A DNA stretch of 64,000 nucleotides from Rubripirellula sp. (GTDB lineage: Bacteria > Planctomycetota > Planctomycetia > Pirellulales > Pirellulaceae): the NCBI GenBank assembly GCA_029213145.1, contig JARGNK010000002.1:62001-126000 (forward strand), written 5' to 3'. This document shows, in pieces, positions 8,021-16,999 of this stretch. The notes beneath the pieces were generated by a model. The model saw only the letters and a list, made by a program, of their open reading frames with translations, was not told the DNA's origin and made no database searches. The translations under genes and the position numbers were made by a program. The stretch's first letter is position 1, and the number at the start of each line of letters is the position of its first letter.

Positions 8021-9113
8021 AAAAGCCGATGACGTATTCGAGTCCAACGCCCATACCACTGCGCTGGCCCTCGGGGTAAAAATCGTTGTACCGATATTCA
8101 GCGACGGCATAGAGCGATGGAACCAAGCGGATTCCCAATTGGTGCTCGTGCATCCAGGTTGAATGCCCAGACAGATCGCCGATATTCTGGTCACAGAATC
8201 CGCTGATATAAATGAGATCGCCGAAGAAATCGCGTCGGTACATGTGTTCGATTTGCCAACCCGTGCCGTTGGTTTCAATGCAGAAGAACGTCAAGGCGTA
8301 TCTAATTTTCCAGTGCTGCGACAACCAACTGCCCAGCCTGCCTGGAGTCTCATCAAGTCGCCAGCGGATGCCACCGCGCAACACCCCGCGCGGTAAATCT
8401 TCCGGCCCGGTGCCATCTGCGTATTGCAGTGCCCAATCGAAGGGAGCGAGCAATCGATTTGAACGCCATATGGAGTGCCAAAGATTCACCTCGGAATAAA
8501 ACCCGGTCCAGTCATGACTCCCTCGACCGGGCGAGGATTCGTAATTCATGAATTGATAGTATTGAAAGCCACCCGGTAAATTGGCGAGCAGGTTGACCGT
8601 CGTGACAGCCATCTCGCGAGTATCCCAGTAGCTATTGAAATCAATGAAGCCGGAGTTCTGGTGCCAGTGATGGGCTTTCTTCCACGTCGCCATTGGCGAT
8701 TCAGGGAACAGGGCGGCGATACCGTGGCGTTCGTTTTCTGAGGGATCACTCGAGGCTTGTAGCACGCCTTGATGGATGCTGAATCCCTGCGGCCGAATGA
8801 TGCGAGGCGCACGAAGCGAGAAGAGTCCACCTTTCCGTGGCGGGGAGCCAACTCTGCCTCTTATTGGAGCGACTGGCATGCCATGTTGGGGTGAAGCGAC
8901 GCCAGGGGCGATCAATTCGAACGTGTCCGTGCCAAACGAATCATCGGCGTCCAGACCGCTGCCAAGCAATTCACCGCCAGTGAGCTCCCCAGCAACCATG
9001 CCACTTCCGGGCAGGTCACCAGCAACCAGATCTCTTCCGAGCAGATCTCTTCCGAGGAGCATCGATCCGAGAAGGCAGACTCCCAACGCAGCGAGTCGGA
9101 GCCGAGATGTCAT
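8019..9113 (-). CDS. Exported protein of unknown function, barrel-like
   Basis: I do not recognise the family. The 364-residue protein starts with a short basic/hydrophobic signal-like segment (MTSRLRLAALGVCLLG). This is followed by pentapeptide-like tandem repeats (residues about 14-53) and a low-complexity proline/glycine region. The C-terminal 200 residues are rich in alternating aromatic residues (for example WTGFYSEVNLWHSIW and YAVAEYRYNDFYPEG) and end with YVIGF. That pattern suggests antiparallel strands of an outer-membrane barrel with a C-terminal aromatic residue. I chose the ATG at 9113, preceded by AAAGGGA; an upstream in-frame TTG at 9140 is less likely. The TAG stop is completed by the end of the MITE-like copy A. 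Confidence 0.7.
   Translation of the reverse strand: MTSRLRLAALGVCLLGSMLLGRDLLGRDLVAGDLPGSGMVAGELTGGELLGSGLDADDSFGTDTFELIAPGVASPQHGMPVAPIRGRVGSPPRKGGLFSLRAPRIIRPQGFSIHQGVLQASSDPSENERHGIAALFPESPMATWKKAHHWHQNSGFIDFNSYWDTREMAVTTVNLLANLPGGFQYYQFMNYESSPGRGSHDWTGFYSEVNLWHSIWRSNRLLAPFDWALQYADGTGPEDLPRGVLRGGIRWRLDETPGRLGSWLSQHWKIRYALTFFCIETNGTGWQIEHMYRRDFFGDLIYISGFCDQNIGDLSGHSTWMHEHQLGIRLVPSLYAVAEYRYNDFYPEGQRSGMGVGLEYVIGF
8955..9074 (-). repeat. In-frame 15-bp repeat encoding about 8 pentapeptides
   Basis: Residues 14-53 of the exported protein read as five-residue blocks: LLGSM, LLGRD, LLGRD, LVAGD, LPGSG, MVAGE, LTGGE, LLGSG. The two LLGRD units are nearly identical at DNA level (9028-9057, unit agatctcttccgagS); the others have diverged. 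Because the unit is 15 bp, expansion keeps the frame. Confidence 0.8.
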
Positions 9114-9284
9114 CGAATTCCCTTTCACTCTGCGAGACAACGTGTCCCGGTTGACCTTCCTTGGTCATGCGCTTCATCAAGAGTGATCGGAATCTTCGGC
9201 AGAAAAGTATCAAGTGTCTGATGAAGGCCCTACAACCGTCATATTTTAGGGAAGGTTATTTTGGTTGAGGGAGTTGAGGGATTC

Positions 9285-9309
9285 GGTTCGCAGCCAAAGG
9301 CTGCGAACC
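9285..9309. other. Perfect 11-bp hairpin
   Basis: GGTTCGCAGCC (9285-9295), loop AAA, GGCTGCGAACC (9299-9309). It lies between the small gene ending at 9706 and the exported-protein gene starting at 9113, both on the minus strand. No T-run follows on either strand. It could be a transcript-stabilising or protein-binding site, or a terminator separated from its gene by later insertions. Confidence 0.6.
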
Positions 9310-9349
9310 AGTTTCACAACCTGTCAGCTACTGATTGCGGCTACCCCTA

Positions 9350-9483
9350 AGAACCTATCGGAAAACCCATTCGATCATGGAGAAGCGCGAAGTGTCGTAG
9401 CGGAATTCGTCAAGAATTTCGGCGGTATTTGGTGAGGGCCGAAAGCCTCCACGGCTTCCGCTACTAGTTTTCGGCTAGGCTCC
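9350..9483 (-). mobile_element. MITE-like element, copy B (inverted)
   Basis: Same 134-bp element as at 7887, in the opposite orientation. On the plus strand it begins AGAACCTATCGGAAAAC and ends with GTTTTCGGCTAGGCTCC. The internal GTAGCGGAA/TTCCGCTAC arms and the AATTC palindrome are kept. It sits in the gap between two minus-strand genes, 1.3 kb from copy A. Confidence 0.85.
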
Positions 9484-9537
9484 GAGCTAGTGAGCCAAGC
9501 CTGATCGCTGAATCCGCTTTCGGGGTGTCCACGAGGA

Positions 9538-9586
9538 TGCGTCCAGTTCTGAGGCTGCGTCCAGTTCTGAGGCTGCGTCCAGTTCT
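9538..9586. repeat. Minisatellite, 18-bp unit, 2.7 copies
   Basis: Units tgcgtccagttctgaggc at 9538 and 9556 plus a partial copy at 9574. It lies about 120 bp downstream of the minus-strand gene ending at 9706. The rest of the 9114-9705 gap holds the hairpin and MITE copy B, and no gene is visible. Confidence 0.88.
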
Positions 9587-9705
9587 CGGAAACCAGCCTC
9601 GCAAGTGATTTCTGCGGCGAAGAAGTGAGATCTCGCGTATTGGCCAGCCGAAGTCTCGATCCCATTTTCGGTGGAATTTAAACGCTAACAGCTTCATTCG
9701 CCCCG

Positions 9706-9960
9706 TTAGACGAACTTACTGAGCATCTCGGCGACCAGTGCGGGATCGTCTTTTTCTTGTAGATGCTTGATTTGATCTGGTTTCAAACCGACCTTTTCCA
9801 AATGGCTGACCAATCGTTTCCAGACGGTTGCCCGCTTTTTTCCTTCGCTCAGATAGAGTTCGGTCACGCACTCTTGGGCTTTTTGCAGCCCAATTGCATC
9901 GCGATTTTGGTAGTAATTTTTGATGATCTTTTCTTGGAAACGGCTGCGTTCGGCTGGCAT
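9706..9960 (-). CDS. Small conserved-type cytoplasmic protein, unknown function
   Basis: An 84-residue, highly charged, mostly helical protein with no signal peptide or membrane helix. It starts MPAERSRFQEKIIKNYY and contains VTELYLSEGKKRATVWKRL and an LEKVGLKPDQI segment. The mix of Lys/Arg/Glu and regular spacing of hydrophobics is that of a real protein, and codon use is normal for the window. I do not recognise a named family. It stands alone, divergent from aroH at 10131. Confidence 0.7.
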   Translation of the reverse strand: MPAERSRFQEKIIKNYYQNRDAIGLQKAQECVTELYLSEGKKRATVWKRLVSHLEKVGLKPDQIKHLQEKDDPALVAEMLSKFV

Positions 9961-10130
9961 TGGCGATCACTGATTCAGCGGAAAGAAACGGCGGATGACC
10001 GGAAAGGTGCGAATTCATCGACACCCCGATTATCGGCTGTGCGACCCATATTCTATAGTAGTGCGAAAGCGTTTCGCTTTGCCAGTCCAGGGCGAACGCA
10101 AATTGATGGACCTAGCAGGAGTGATGTCCA

Positions 10131-10556
10131 ATGACCGTTTGCCGTGGCGTTCGCGGTGCGACCACCGTCGAAGCCGACGATCGCGATCAAATCCTATTGG
10201 CGACCCGACAAATGTTGGCGCTGATGATCCGACGCAACAACATTGAATCGACGGACGTGGGAAGCGTCTTATTCACCGTCACCAAAGATCTGAGCGCTGA
10301 GTTTCCTGCGTTGGCAGCACGCCAATTGGGCTGGATCGAAGTGCCGTTACTGTGCGGCTATGAATTGTCGGTTCCCGATGGCTTGCCGCTCTGCATCCGA
10401 GTCCTGATTCACTGGAATACCACGACGCCGCAATCGGATATCCAGCACGTTTACCTGCGCGAGGCAAGAAGATTGCGGCCCGATTTGTGTTCATTGCCAC
10501 CAGTCGACTACGACGAACTGGAAGAGTGGATTAACGCGCACCTGTGCGAGGATTGA
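10131..10556 (+). CDS. aroH: Chorismate mutase, AroH class
   Basis: Converts chorismate to prephenate, the first step toward phenylalanine and tyrosine. At 141 residues it is slightly longer than the Bacillus subtilis trimeric enzyme. The signature [10 protein letters not shown] stands at the N-terminus. The active-site block is intact: a Glu in the GYEL strand, Arg in CIRVLIH, and the conserved [14 protein letters not shown] segment with the Tyr and Arg that contact substrate in the AroH family. These correspond to Bacillus Arg7, Glu78, Arg90 and Tyr108. The downstream gene starts 2 bp after the stop and is probably co-translated. No other aromatic-pathway gene is in the window. Confidence 0.95.
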   Translation: MTVCRGVRGATTVEADDRDQILLATRQMLALMIRRNNIESTDVGSVLFTVTKDLSAEFPALAARQLGWIEVPLLCGYELSVPDGLPLCIRVLIHWNTTTPQSDIQHVYLREARRLRPDLCSLPPVDYDELEEWINAHLCED

Positions 10557-10557
10557 T

Positions 10558-11445
10558 TTGTCATCACGAGTCAATGTCCGTTGGATTGATCATGCAGAGA
10601 TGAGCGCTGCACACGCGGCTCACATCGCGGCAATTGGGGCAGCGTTTGCTGATCCAAAAACCGAGCAACTGCTGGTGGAACCTGTCACGGAAATCAACAA
10701 TCGCATGGTTGCGTCTTCGCTCGATGTCGCGGCATTTTGGCAGCGTTACCTTCGTGAAGTCATGATAGACACCGAACAATCGGTGGCTTGTGCTGAAGCT
10801 TTGCTGACCGCTGGTTGCAGTGAATTGCAACTCGAGCAAATTTCACGAGCGGTCAGAGGTCGCTTGGTGGATGCTCGTAGCTTGTTTCTAAAGAAATTTC
10901 CAAAGCTTGTTGATCAACTGCAGTTGCGATCTCGACCAATCCGCGATCAATGGGACACATTCGGCACCGGATTGCTTCGTGAAGTGGGGCGGCAAATTTG
11001 GGGTGAGCAGCCACCAAAGCGTTGGTCGCCGACACGCATTGATGCTTTGGTGGTCCAGCCGATCCGCGGAGGAGATGGTGGTTACGACACCGAGCGGAAG
11101 CGGATTTGGGTCGAAGCGATGCTGACCGATGCTGATCCCCGCATTCCAGAAATAATTCGAGTCGCTTGGCTGATCACGCGACTCACCATCGACGCTTACA
11201 TCCGTGACGAGGCGGATGGTGCGTTGGCTGGCTCTTGGTCGCTGGTTTCCTTGCCGCTTGTGCTCGAGGCCGGTCGTGAGTTGGAGATTCTTCGGGAACC
11301 CGAGTTGCCGATTTGTCAGGCTGCAAACCTGTGGCGTTTTTGCGATGAGTCGACCGCGCGAACATTGCAACAATGGTGGCAACAGTACCGCGACGACTCG
11401 ATGCCACTGCCAGCGGCACTCAAAATCTTGCAAGCCAATACATGA
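10558..11445 (+). CDS. Hypothetical protein coupled to aroH
   Basis: I do not recognise this family. The 295-residue protein has no signal peptide and no clear membrane segment, is mainly helical, and contains a QPIRGGDGGYDTERKRIWVEAML segment that may be a strand-turn pair. It starts at TTG 10558, 1 nt beyond the aroH stop, with GAGG 7 nt upstream inside aroH. The coupling to aroH suggests a related or simply co-expressed role. The next gene on the right is convergent. Confidence 0.72.
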   Translation: MSSRVNVRWIDHAEMSAAHAAHIAAIGAAFADPKTEQLLVEPVTEINNRMVASSLDVAAFWQRYLREVMIDTEQSVACAEALLTAGCSELQLEQISRAVRGRLVDARSLFLKKFPKLVDQLQLRSRPIRDQWDTFGTGLLREVGRQIWGEQPPKRWSPTRIDALVVQPIRGGDGGYDTERKRIWVEAMLTDADPRIPEIIRVAWLITRLTIDAYIRDEADGALAGSWSLVSLPLVLEAGRELEILREPELPICQAANLWRFCDESTARTLQQWWQQYRDDSMPLPAALKILQANT

Positions 11446-11469
11446 GATCGGCTGCCGTTTTGGCTTGCT

Positions 11470-12156
11470 TCAATACGGCAGGTCAATGGCATCGCAGAGA
11501 AAACGCATCAGTGGCGTGGCTCGCTTGATTCGATCTATCAGGAGCTCAACCACGTTGTCACCGGTGATCTCCGATCGCGTGAGGGGGGCGACGGCCATGC
11601 AATCGATGCGCCGCAGATCTTCAATCAGCGGATGGGTTTTCGGATAGTCTCGGGGTGCCGTTTTTAAACTTTCGCCTGTGAAGTGAAAGTATTGGCGGAA
11701 TGTTTTTTGGTCACGCACCTTGACCCAGCGCTTTGGCTCTTGATCAATCGCAGCGCGAATTGCGAACAAAACGTTACGTTCGGGACGCCAGCTGCCACAC
11801 CCGACTAAACATTCGTCCGCAGCAAGGTGAATGTAAACTCCGGGCGCATGGATATTGCGATTCGCTTGATGCCGAAGTGAAATACCGACATTGGTTTTGT
11901 AGGGAGTTTTGTCTTTTGAGAAACGAGTGTCCTTGTAGATTCGGAGCACCGATCCTCCATGCCCTTTCGCAATCCCTTCCAACATTGGCGCCGCCTTCGC
12001 CAATGGCCGCTGCAACGCTCGCACAAGCTCAACCGACGCATCTCGAACATCGCGTTGATACCGTTCCTTGTTTTCGGCAAACCAGTCGCGGCTATTGTTA
12101 CGTTTTAATTCCTCAAGAAACTCGAACAAAGCAGGTTGAATGGGGGATTTTGTCAT
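11470..12156 (-). CDS. DUF2461 domain protein
   Basis: Cytoplasmic protein of 228 residues matching the DUF2461 (TIGR02453) pattern along its length. It has an N-terminal FLEELKRNNSRDWFAENKERY, the central RIYKDTRFSKDKTPYKTNVG, then GVYIHLAADECLVGCG and WRPE. The biochemical role of this family is not established. The gene is single, convergent with the aroH operon (25 bp between stops), and its upstream region carries several minisatellites. Family assignment is confident. Confidence 0.92.
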   Translation of the reverse strand: MTKSPIQPALFEFLEELKRNNSRDWFAENKERYQRDVRDASVELVRALQRPLAKAAPMLEGIAKGHGGSVLRIYKDTRFSKDKTPYKTNVGISLRHQANRNIHAPGVYIHLAADECLVGCGSWRPERNVLFAIRAAIDQEPKRWVKVRDQKTFRQYFHFTGESLKTAPRDYPKTHPLIEDLRRIDCMAVAPLTRSEITGDNVVELLIDRIKRATPLMRFLCDAIDLPY

Positions 12157-12309
12157 GGTGATTTAAAAAAGGGAGAGGGGCTTCAAGTCGCTGTCAGTCC
12201 TCTGCTGAACAATTGAATCGAAACGCGACCATTCCGCCGCCGGTATGTTAGCAGTCAGGCGATCGTTTGGTTGGCCGACGCCAGTTGGAACGATCAGGCC
12301 GTGGTATCC

Positions 12310-12363
12310 CAGCATCTCATTGAGGGGCAGCATCTCAATGAGGAACAGCATCTCAATGAGGGA
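12310..12363. repeat. Minisatellite, 18-bp unit, 3 copies
   Basis: Units at 12310, 12328 and 12346 read cagcatctcaatgaggRR (first copy catt in place of caat). It lies about 150 bp upstream of the DUF2461 start. Confidence 0.88.
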
Positions 12364-12425
12364 TCAAACGAGATCAGTGGGGAGTGGGTCGGGTTGGAAC
12401 AGAAGCCTGATTCGAGTGCTGATTC

Positions 12426-12473
12426 CCCGTTTTGCTGGCTTCCCGTTTTGCTGGCTTCCCGTTTTGCTGGCTT
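12426..12473. repeat. Minisatellite, 16-bp unit, 3 perfect copies
   Basis: Three identical copies of cccgttttgctggctt at 12426, 12442 and 12458, then a degenerate copy (cccattcgctgagt). Perfect identity suggests recent expansion. Confidence 0.92.
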
Positions 12474-12507
12474 CCCATTCGCTGAGTGCCCGTCATGTGA
12501 AATCGTG

Positions 12508-12539
12508 AACTCGTTGGCTGGTCAACTCGTTGGCTGGCC
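12508..12539. repeat. Short tandem duplication, 16-bp unit
   Basis: aactcgttggctggtc at 12508 and aactcgttggctggcc at 12524. It is the third distinct tandem repeat within 230 bp. Confidence 0.8.
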
Positions 12540-13087
12540 GACAACTCCCAAGTTAGCAACTTCCGATGGTGAAGCTGGTAAAGGTAGGTCCATCGACCTG
12601 ATTTCGCTGGCACTGGTGCTGACGACTGCGTTGTTCGAGTCGATTAACGTCACCACCTCTCAATCGCTTTCGCGCTGGACCGGCTCCCATGAGCAATCTC
12701 GCTCCGGTTTCCAGGGCACCAGAACAAGCCTTCGAGCGAGTGCCCAATTAAGATGCGTAGGTTAAGGTGCGCAGTCCGTTCGTCAGGTAATCTCTTTGTC
12801 AGTTTATCTGTAGACCGGCTCGCCCTGTCATTGTCGAGCTTTTTCGTCGACAATGAAGCCGTGTTTCTGCTCGACCATGAAATCGAGTGCTAATGCCTGC
12901 TGACGGACGATAGCTTATAAACAGAGACGCGTCTTGGAGCGATCAAGAATCGGAGCTGTTCGGTTTGCGTGTTGTTTCGAACCGCTCCGCGAGATCGATG
13001 TCCCAGCATCGTGCCGGGACGGATCCAATTTGAAAGACGCGAAAACAGACTCCAATTCAATCTCAAACTTGGGATCAAATCATAAAA
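12540..13087. other. Intergenic region, no gene seen
   Basis: A plus-strand frame of about 160 codons (12271-12765) crosses this region, but it consists partly of translated tandem repeats and has no family character. The 5' part of the nadE transcript presumably starts here. No riboswitch-like structure was recognised. Confidence 0.5.
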
Positions 13088-15085
13088 GTGTTTCCTCACG
13101 GCCTCATTCGAATCACCGCCGCAGCGCCGCCCATCGCGATTGCGAACCCTGCCAAGAACGCTCGGGAATCGATCCGATTGATCGAAGAGACCGATGCAGA
13201 TTTGATTTTGCTGCCGGAACTCGGTTTGAGTGGATACACGTGTGGTGATTTATTCGCAAGTGATGCCTTGCTGAATGCTTCCCTCGATGCCTTGGGGCAA
13301 GTGGTCGATCATAGTCAGCAACATGACGCGATGGTCGTAGTCGGTTTGCCGCTCGGTGTCGACGTCTCGTTGATGAATGTTGCGGCCGTCGTCGCACGAG
13401 GTCGCCTCTGGGGAATCGTTCCGAAAACGTTCCTGCCGACCTATCGAGAATTCTATGAAGGTCGACATTTTCGTGCCGCGTCAGAAAATGATCCAGATTC
13501 GATTCAAATTTGCGGCAATGCTGTTCCATTTGGGAACGACTTGCTGTTCCAGTTTGGCGAAGCGTTGATCGGCATTGAAATCTGCGAAGACCTTTGGATG
13601 CCAATTCAGCCAAGCAGCCACGCAGCCCTCGCGGGCGCGAACGTCTTGTTGAATTTATCGGCCAGTAACGAAACCATTGGCAAGGCAGAATGGCGCAAGG
13701 ATTTGGTGAAGAGCCAGTCGGGTCGCTGCATCGCTGCCTATGCTTACGCATCCGCTGGTCCCGGCGAAAGCACTTCGGATTTGGTGTTCGGGGGCCACTG
13801 CCTGATCGCGGAGAATGGTGGAATCTTGGGGCAGTCACGCCGCATCGGCGACGGCAACGACCCCAACCAGATTAGCGAAACATCAGTGACTTGCGATGTC
13901 GACTTGGAGCGGCTTGCACACGATCGGCGAGTGATTGGTTCTTTCGATGACGGGCGTTCCACAAGCAGCCATCAGTTTCGCACCATCGAATTGGATGCTG
14001 ATACGAAACCGCGACCACTTCGCACGACCTTGTTTCGGTCACTTGATGCACATCCGTTTGTGCCAGATGAATCCGAGGAACGGGATGCCCGATGTGCGGA
14101 GATATTCGCGATCCAAACTGCAGGGTTGGTTAAACGCCTCTCTCGACTGGGAGAAACGACCAAGCTATCGATCGGAGTCTCGGGGGGCCTCGACAGCACC
14201 TTGGCGTTGTTGGTCGCAGTACGCGCATTGGATGCAGTGGGGCGGTCGCACGCCTGCATTCATGGTGTAACGATGCCTGGATTCGGAACGACGAAACACA
14301 CGCGAACCAGTGCTGATCGTTTGATCGAAGCGACCGGTGTGACGGGCGAATGCATCGATATTCGACCGCTGTGCCTCGATTCCTTTCGTGCGTTGGGGCA
14401 CCAGCCCTTAGGAATCGACATCAATGAACAGACGACGGTAACGCAACTACAAGAACAACTACAGGGAATCGACCAAGGCGTGAGCGATTTAACGTTCGAA
14501 AACGTTCAGGCTCGAATTCGCACCATGCTGTTGATGAGCCGTGGGTTCGTGATCGGCACCGGTGACATGAGCGAGCAGGCGCTTGGATGGTCAACCTATA
14601 ACGCTGACCATATGTCGATGTACAACGTGAACACATCGATTCCGAAAACGTTGGTGCGGTTCCTCGTTCGTTATGCGGCCGACCATTATTTCGGCGGTGA
14701 ACTCTCGACGCTGCTCCATCGAATCGCCGACACGCCCATCTCGCCAGAGTTAATGCCACCAGCTAGCGATGGCTCCATCGCGCAAAGCACCGAGGCCGCC
14801 ATCGGGGCCTACGAGTTACACGACTTTTTCTTGTATCACTTTGTCCGCAATGGTTTTAGTCGAGACAAGATTTTACACCTCGCGAGTTTTGCGAAGTTCA
14901 AACAGAGCTACGACGCCAGCACGATTGCAAGCACACTTGATACATTTCTGAAACGCTTCTTTGCGAATCAATTCAAACGTAATTGTGTTCCGGACGGACC
15001 GAAAGTGGGATCGGTCAGCCTATCGCCGCGTGGTGACTGGCGAATGCCAAGCGATGCCGATTCGGACGCGTTCCGCGAATCGTAA
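13088..15085 (+). CDS. nadE: Glutamine-dependent NAD+ synthetase
   Basis: Amidates nicotinate adenine dinucleotide to NAD+, with glutamine as ammonia donor. The 665-residue protein has the usual two parts. An N-terminal nitrilase-type glutaminase domain holds the triad Glu44 (LPELGLSGY), Lys113 (PKTFLPTYREFYEGRHF) and Cys166 (IGIEICEDLW). A C-terminal synthetase domain holds the ATP P-loop SGGLDST (about residues 366-372) and the GWSTYNADHMSMYNVN segment that binds the deamido-NAD moiety. The start is a GTG at 13088 with only a weak upstream ribosome-binding site. The gene is single. The length matches the long bacterial form. Confidence 0.96.
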   Translation: MFPHGLIRITAAAPPIAIANPAKNARESIRLIEETDADLILLPELGLSGYTCGDLFASDALLNASLDALGQVVDHSQQHDAMVVVGLPLGVDVSLMNVAAVVARGRLWGIVPKTFLPTYREFYEGRHFRAASENDPDSIQICGNAVPFGNDLLFQFGEALIGIEICEDLWMPIQPSSHAALAGANVLLNLSASNETIGKAEWRKDLVKSQSGRCIAAYAYASAGPGESTSDLVFGGHCLIAENGGILGQSRRIGDGNDPNQISETSVTCDVDLERLAHDRRVIGSFDDGRSTSSHQFRTIELDADTKPRPLRTTLFRSLDAHPFVPDESEERDARCAEIFAIQTAGLVKRLSRLGETTKLSIGVSGGLDSTLALLVAVRALDAVGRSHACIHGVTMPGFGTTKHTRTSADRLIEATGVTGECIDIRPLCLDSFRALGHQPLGIDINEQTTVTQLQEQLQGIDQGVSDLTFENVQARIRTMLLMSRGFVIGTGDMSEQALGWSTYNADHMSMYNVNTSIPKTLVRFLVRYAADHYFGGELSTLLHRIADTPISPELMPPASDGSIAQSTEAAIGAYELHDFFLYHFVRNGFSRDKILHLASFAKFKQSYDASTIASTLDTFLKRFFANQFKRNCVPDGPKVGSVSLSPRGDWRMPSDADSDAFRES

Positions 15086-15277
15086 ATCGACTTCGGGCGA
15101 TCATTGCGTTAAGTGTCACCGCCATGTTCGGAATCGCGTTCCGCGGGCGTCACCAGCACCTGTCCAATGACCGGCGTGCTCTTTGCTGGCGAAATTTGAT
15201 CGCCGTGGCGAGAAAGGCCTAGTGGAGGCTGTTCAGCTGACGGCTTGATCTGATTGAAGGTTCAGTTGTCGATCAAA

Positions 15278-16309
15278 TCAAGCTGCTTTAAGTAGCGTTC
15301 GCTTTTGCTCTAGTTCGTCGATTGCTCGGGCAACGTGATCGACTGTGATTTTTCGCATCGCAGAGTTATCTGCGCGGCGGCGGTGGCGTCTTGAGCCTGC
15401 CTCGTAAGCTTGCTGTAACGCAATTTGACCGTAGGGACCGGAATCTCCCGGACGCGTCGCACCATACAAACCAATCGTGCTTGTTCCAACCGCTACGGCC
15501 AAATGAAGTGGACCGGTATCACCACTGATGAACAAGTCAGACGCTTCGATCATCGCCGCCAATTGGTGCAGTGACGTTGGAGGTGCTATCGACGCTGCTC
15601 CGCCGGACAATTCAACGATCTCTTCCGCCATCGCTTGCTCGCTGGGCGACCCCCAGACGATGACGCTCTTGTATTGGTAAGTGTCTCGCAGATAGCGAGC
15701 CGTTAATGCAAACCGACTGGTATCCCAAAGTTTGCTATTCCACGTTGCACCCGGATTGAGGATTGCTAACGAGTTGGCCTCCACTTCATTTCGCCACTGC
15801 GATGCCCAGTGCCGCGCTGATTCTTCAATCGGTAACTTCCAGCGGACCTTCGGAGAATGAATCTCGAGCGGAATCAGCAGTTCTAGCGTGCGATCGGTCA
15901 GATGCTGAAATACCGGGGTGATCAATTCGTTGTTTAAAACTCGACTGAGTTCGCCGCCGTGGCGACCGGCAAACCCGATGCGCTGCTTGGCACCGGACAG
16001 CCAGCCGGCCAAGGAGCTTTTGGTCAGACCTTGGCAATCGATCGAGATATCGAATTGATGGGAACGCAGCTTGTTGCGGGCAGCACGAATGCCGCGGGGC
16101 GAAGTGAACCAGCCGCGTTCCAACTCGATGACGCTGTTTAATGCGACATGGTCTCGCACCATCGGGGCCGCTTTTCGCTCGACCACCCAGCCAATGTAAG
16201 CTTGGGGAAAGTGTTCACGGATGGCACAGGCCAGCGGCAAAGTCAAAATCGCATCCCCGATCGCGCTCATGCGCGAAATCAGGATGCGGGGGGCAAACTG
16301 CTCGTTCAT
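15278..16309 (-). CDS. Family 9 glycosyltransferase (heptosyltransferase-like)
   Basis: Resembles ADP-heptose:LPS heptosyltransferases, which add sugars to lipopolysaccharide core at the inner face of the membrane. It has about 343 residues with the GT-B layout. The N-terminal segment ILISRMSAIGDAILTLPL is the typical opening. The C-terminal donor-binding half contains LAILNPGATWNSKLWD, VIVWGSPSEQAMAEEI and SGDTGPLHLAVAVGTSTIGLYG. The ATG at 16309 (MNEQFAP) places the opening motif close to the N-terminus; the frame is open to 16390 but that extension looks non-coding. The exact sugar is unknown. It stands alone, with minisatellites upstream. Confidence 0.9.
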   Translation of the reverse strand: MNEQFAPRILISRMSAIGDAILTLPLACAIREHFPQAYIGWVVERKAAPMVRDHVALNSVIELERGWFTSPRGIRAARNKLRSHQFDISIDCQGLTKSSLAGWLSGAKQRIGFAGRHGGELSRVLNNELITPVFQHLTDRTLELLIPLEIHSPKVRWKLPIEESARHWASQWRNEVEANSLAILNPGATWNSKLWDTSRFALTARYLRDTYQYKSVIVWGSPSEQAMAEEIVELSGGAASIAPPTSLHQLAAMIEASDLFISGDTGPLHLAVAVGTSTIGLYGATRPGDSGPYGQIALQQAYEAGSRRHRRRADNSAMRKITVDHVARAIDELEQKRTLLKAA

Positions 16310-16522
16310 TTCTGCGATCCTTCGCATCGGAGTGAATTGGAAGTCTACTAGCAGCAGGCGGAAGAAATCCAGATCACTCCTGCCGGCCACAGCTCCCTTA
16401 TCCTGCTCGCCGACATTCGACAGTCTCGCTTGCTGGGGGGCGTGGAGACGGGGACGGGAAACGGAGACACGGGCATGGAAAGACCCCGTGCCAGTTTTCG
16501 CGACTGCGGAGTTTTGGGCTCA

Positions 16523-16582
16523 GGGCCTCTGGGGGAAGGGCCTCTGGGGGAAGGGCCTCTGGGGGAAGGGCCTCTGGGGGAA
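16523..16582. repeat. Minisatellite, 15-bp unit, 4 copies
   Basis: Four identical copies of gggcctctgggggaa at 16523, 16538, 16553 and 16568. It is G-rich and perfect, 210 bp upstream of the glycosyltransferase start. Confidence 0.93.
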
Positions 16583-16769
16583 AGCACCCTGGATGAAGGT
16601 GAACTGGTCTCCGGGGGGGGGTGCGAGCCGATTCAGCAAGATCAGCATCCGCCCATCTCGCTTTCTGTTGATCCCTGGCTTTTTAAGTTCCCCTCAGTTT
16701 CCCATAATAACGCGCTCCTCGGGATTGCCATCGTCAGGAGCCTGTTTGGTCCCAGCAGTTTTCCAGCTT

Positions 16770-16900
16770 TGGAAGACAATGCCTGTCCCCAACCAAGATT
16801 CCTATCCCCAACCAAGATTGGAAGACAATGCCTGTCCCCACGTTTGCCCATGTTTGTTCAAGACAATGCCTGTCCCTATGTTTCCCGTCCCTATGTTTCC
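16770..16900. repeat. Composite direct repeats in the S46 peptidase upstream region
   Basis: The phrase agacaatgcctgtccc appears three times (about 16773, 16822 and 16861), atccccaaccaagatt-type phrases twice, and a tatgtttccc phrase twice. Spacing is irregular, so this is not a simple tandem array. The whole 16310-16999 gap (690 bp) holds only this block and the 15-bp array; no gene is visible. Confidence 0.75.
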
Positions 16901-16999
16901 GTAGGTGCATCCAAGTGTGCACGCCTGGCCTTCACTAGCTGCCTCGATTCCTTGCGGCAGTTTCCCTTTGCTATCAACACGAGATTCGATTTCTGACTC

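Noticed and set aside
12271-12765. Plus-strand open frame of about 164 codons
   Set aside because: It translates parts of three different tandem repeats, has no family character, signal or membrane helix, and no good ribosome-binding site.
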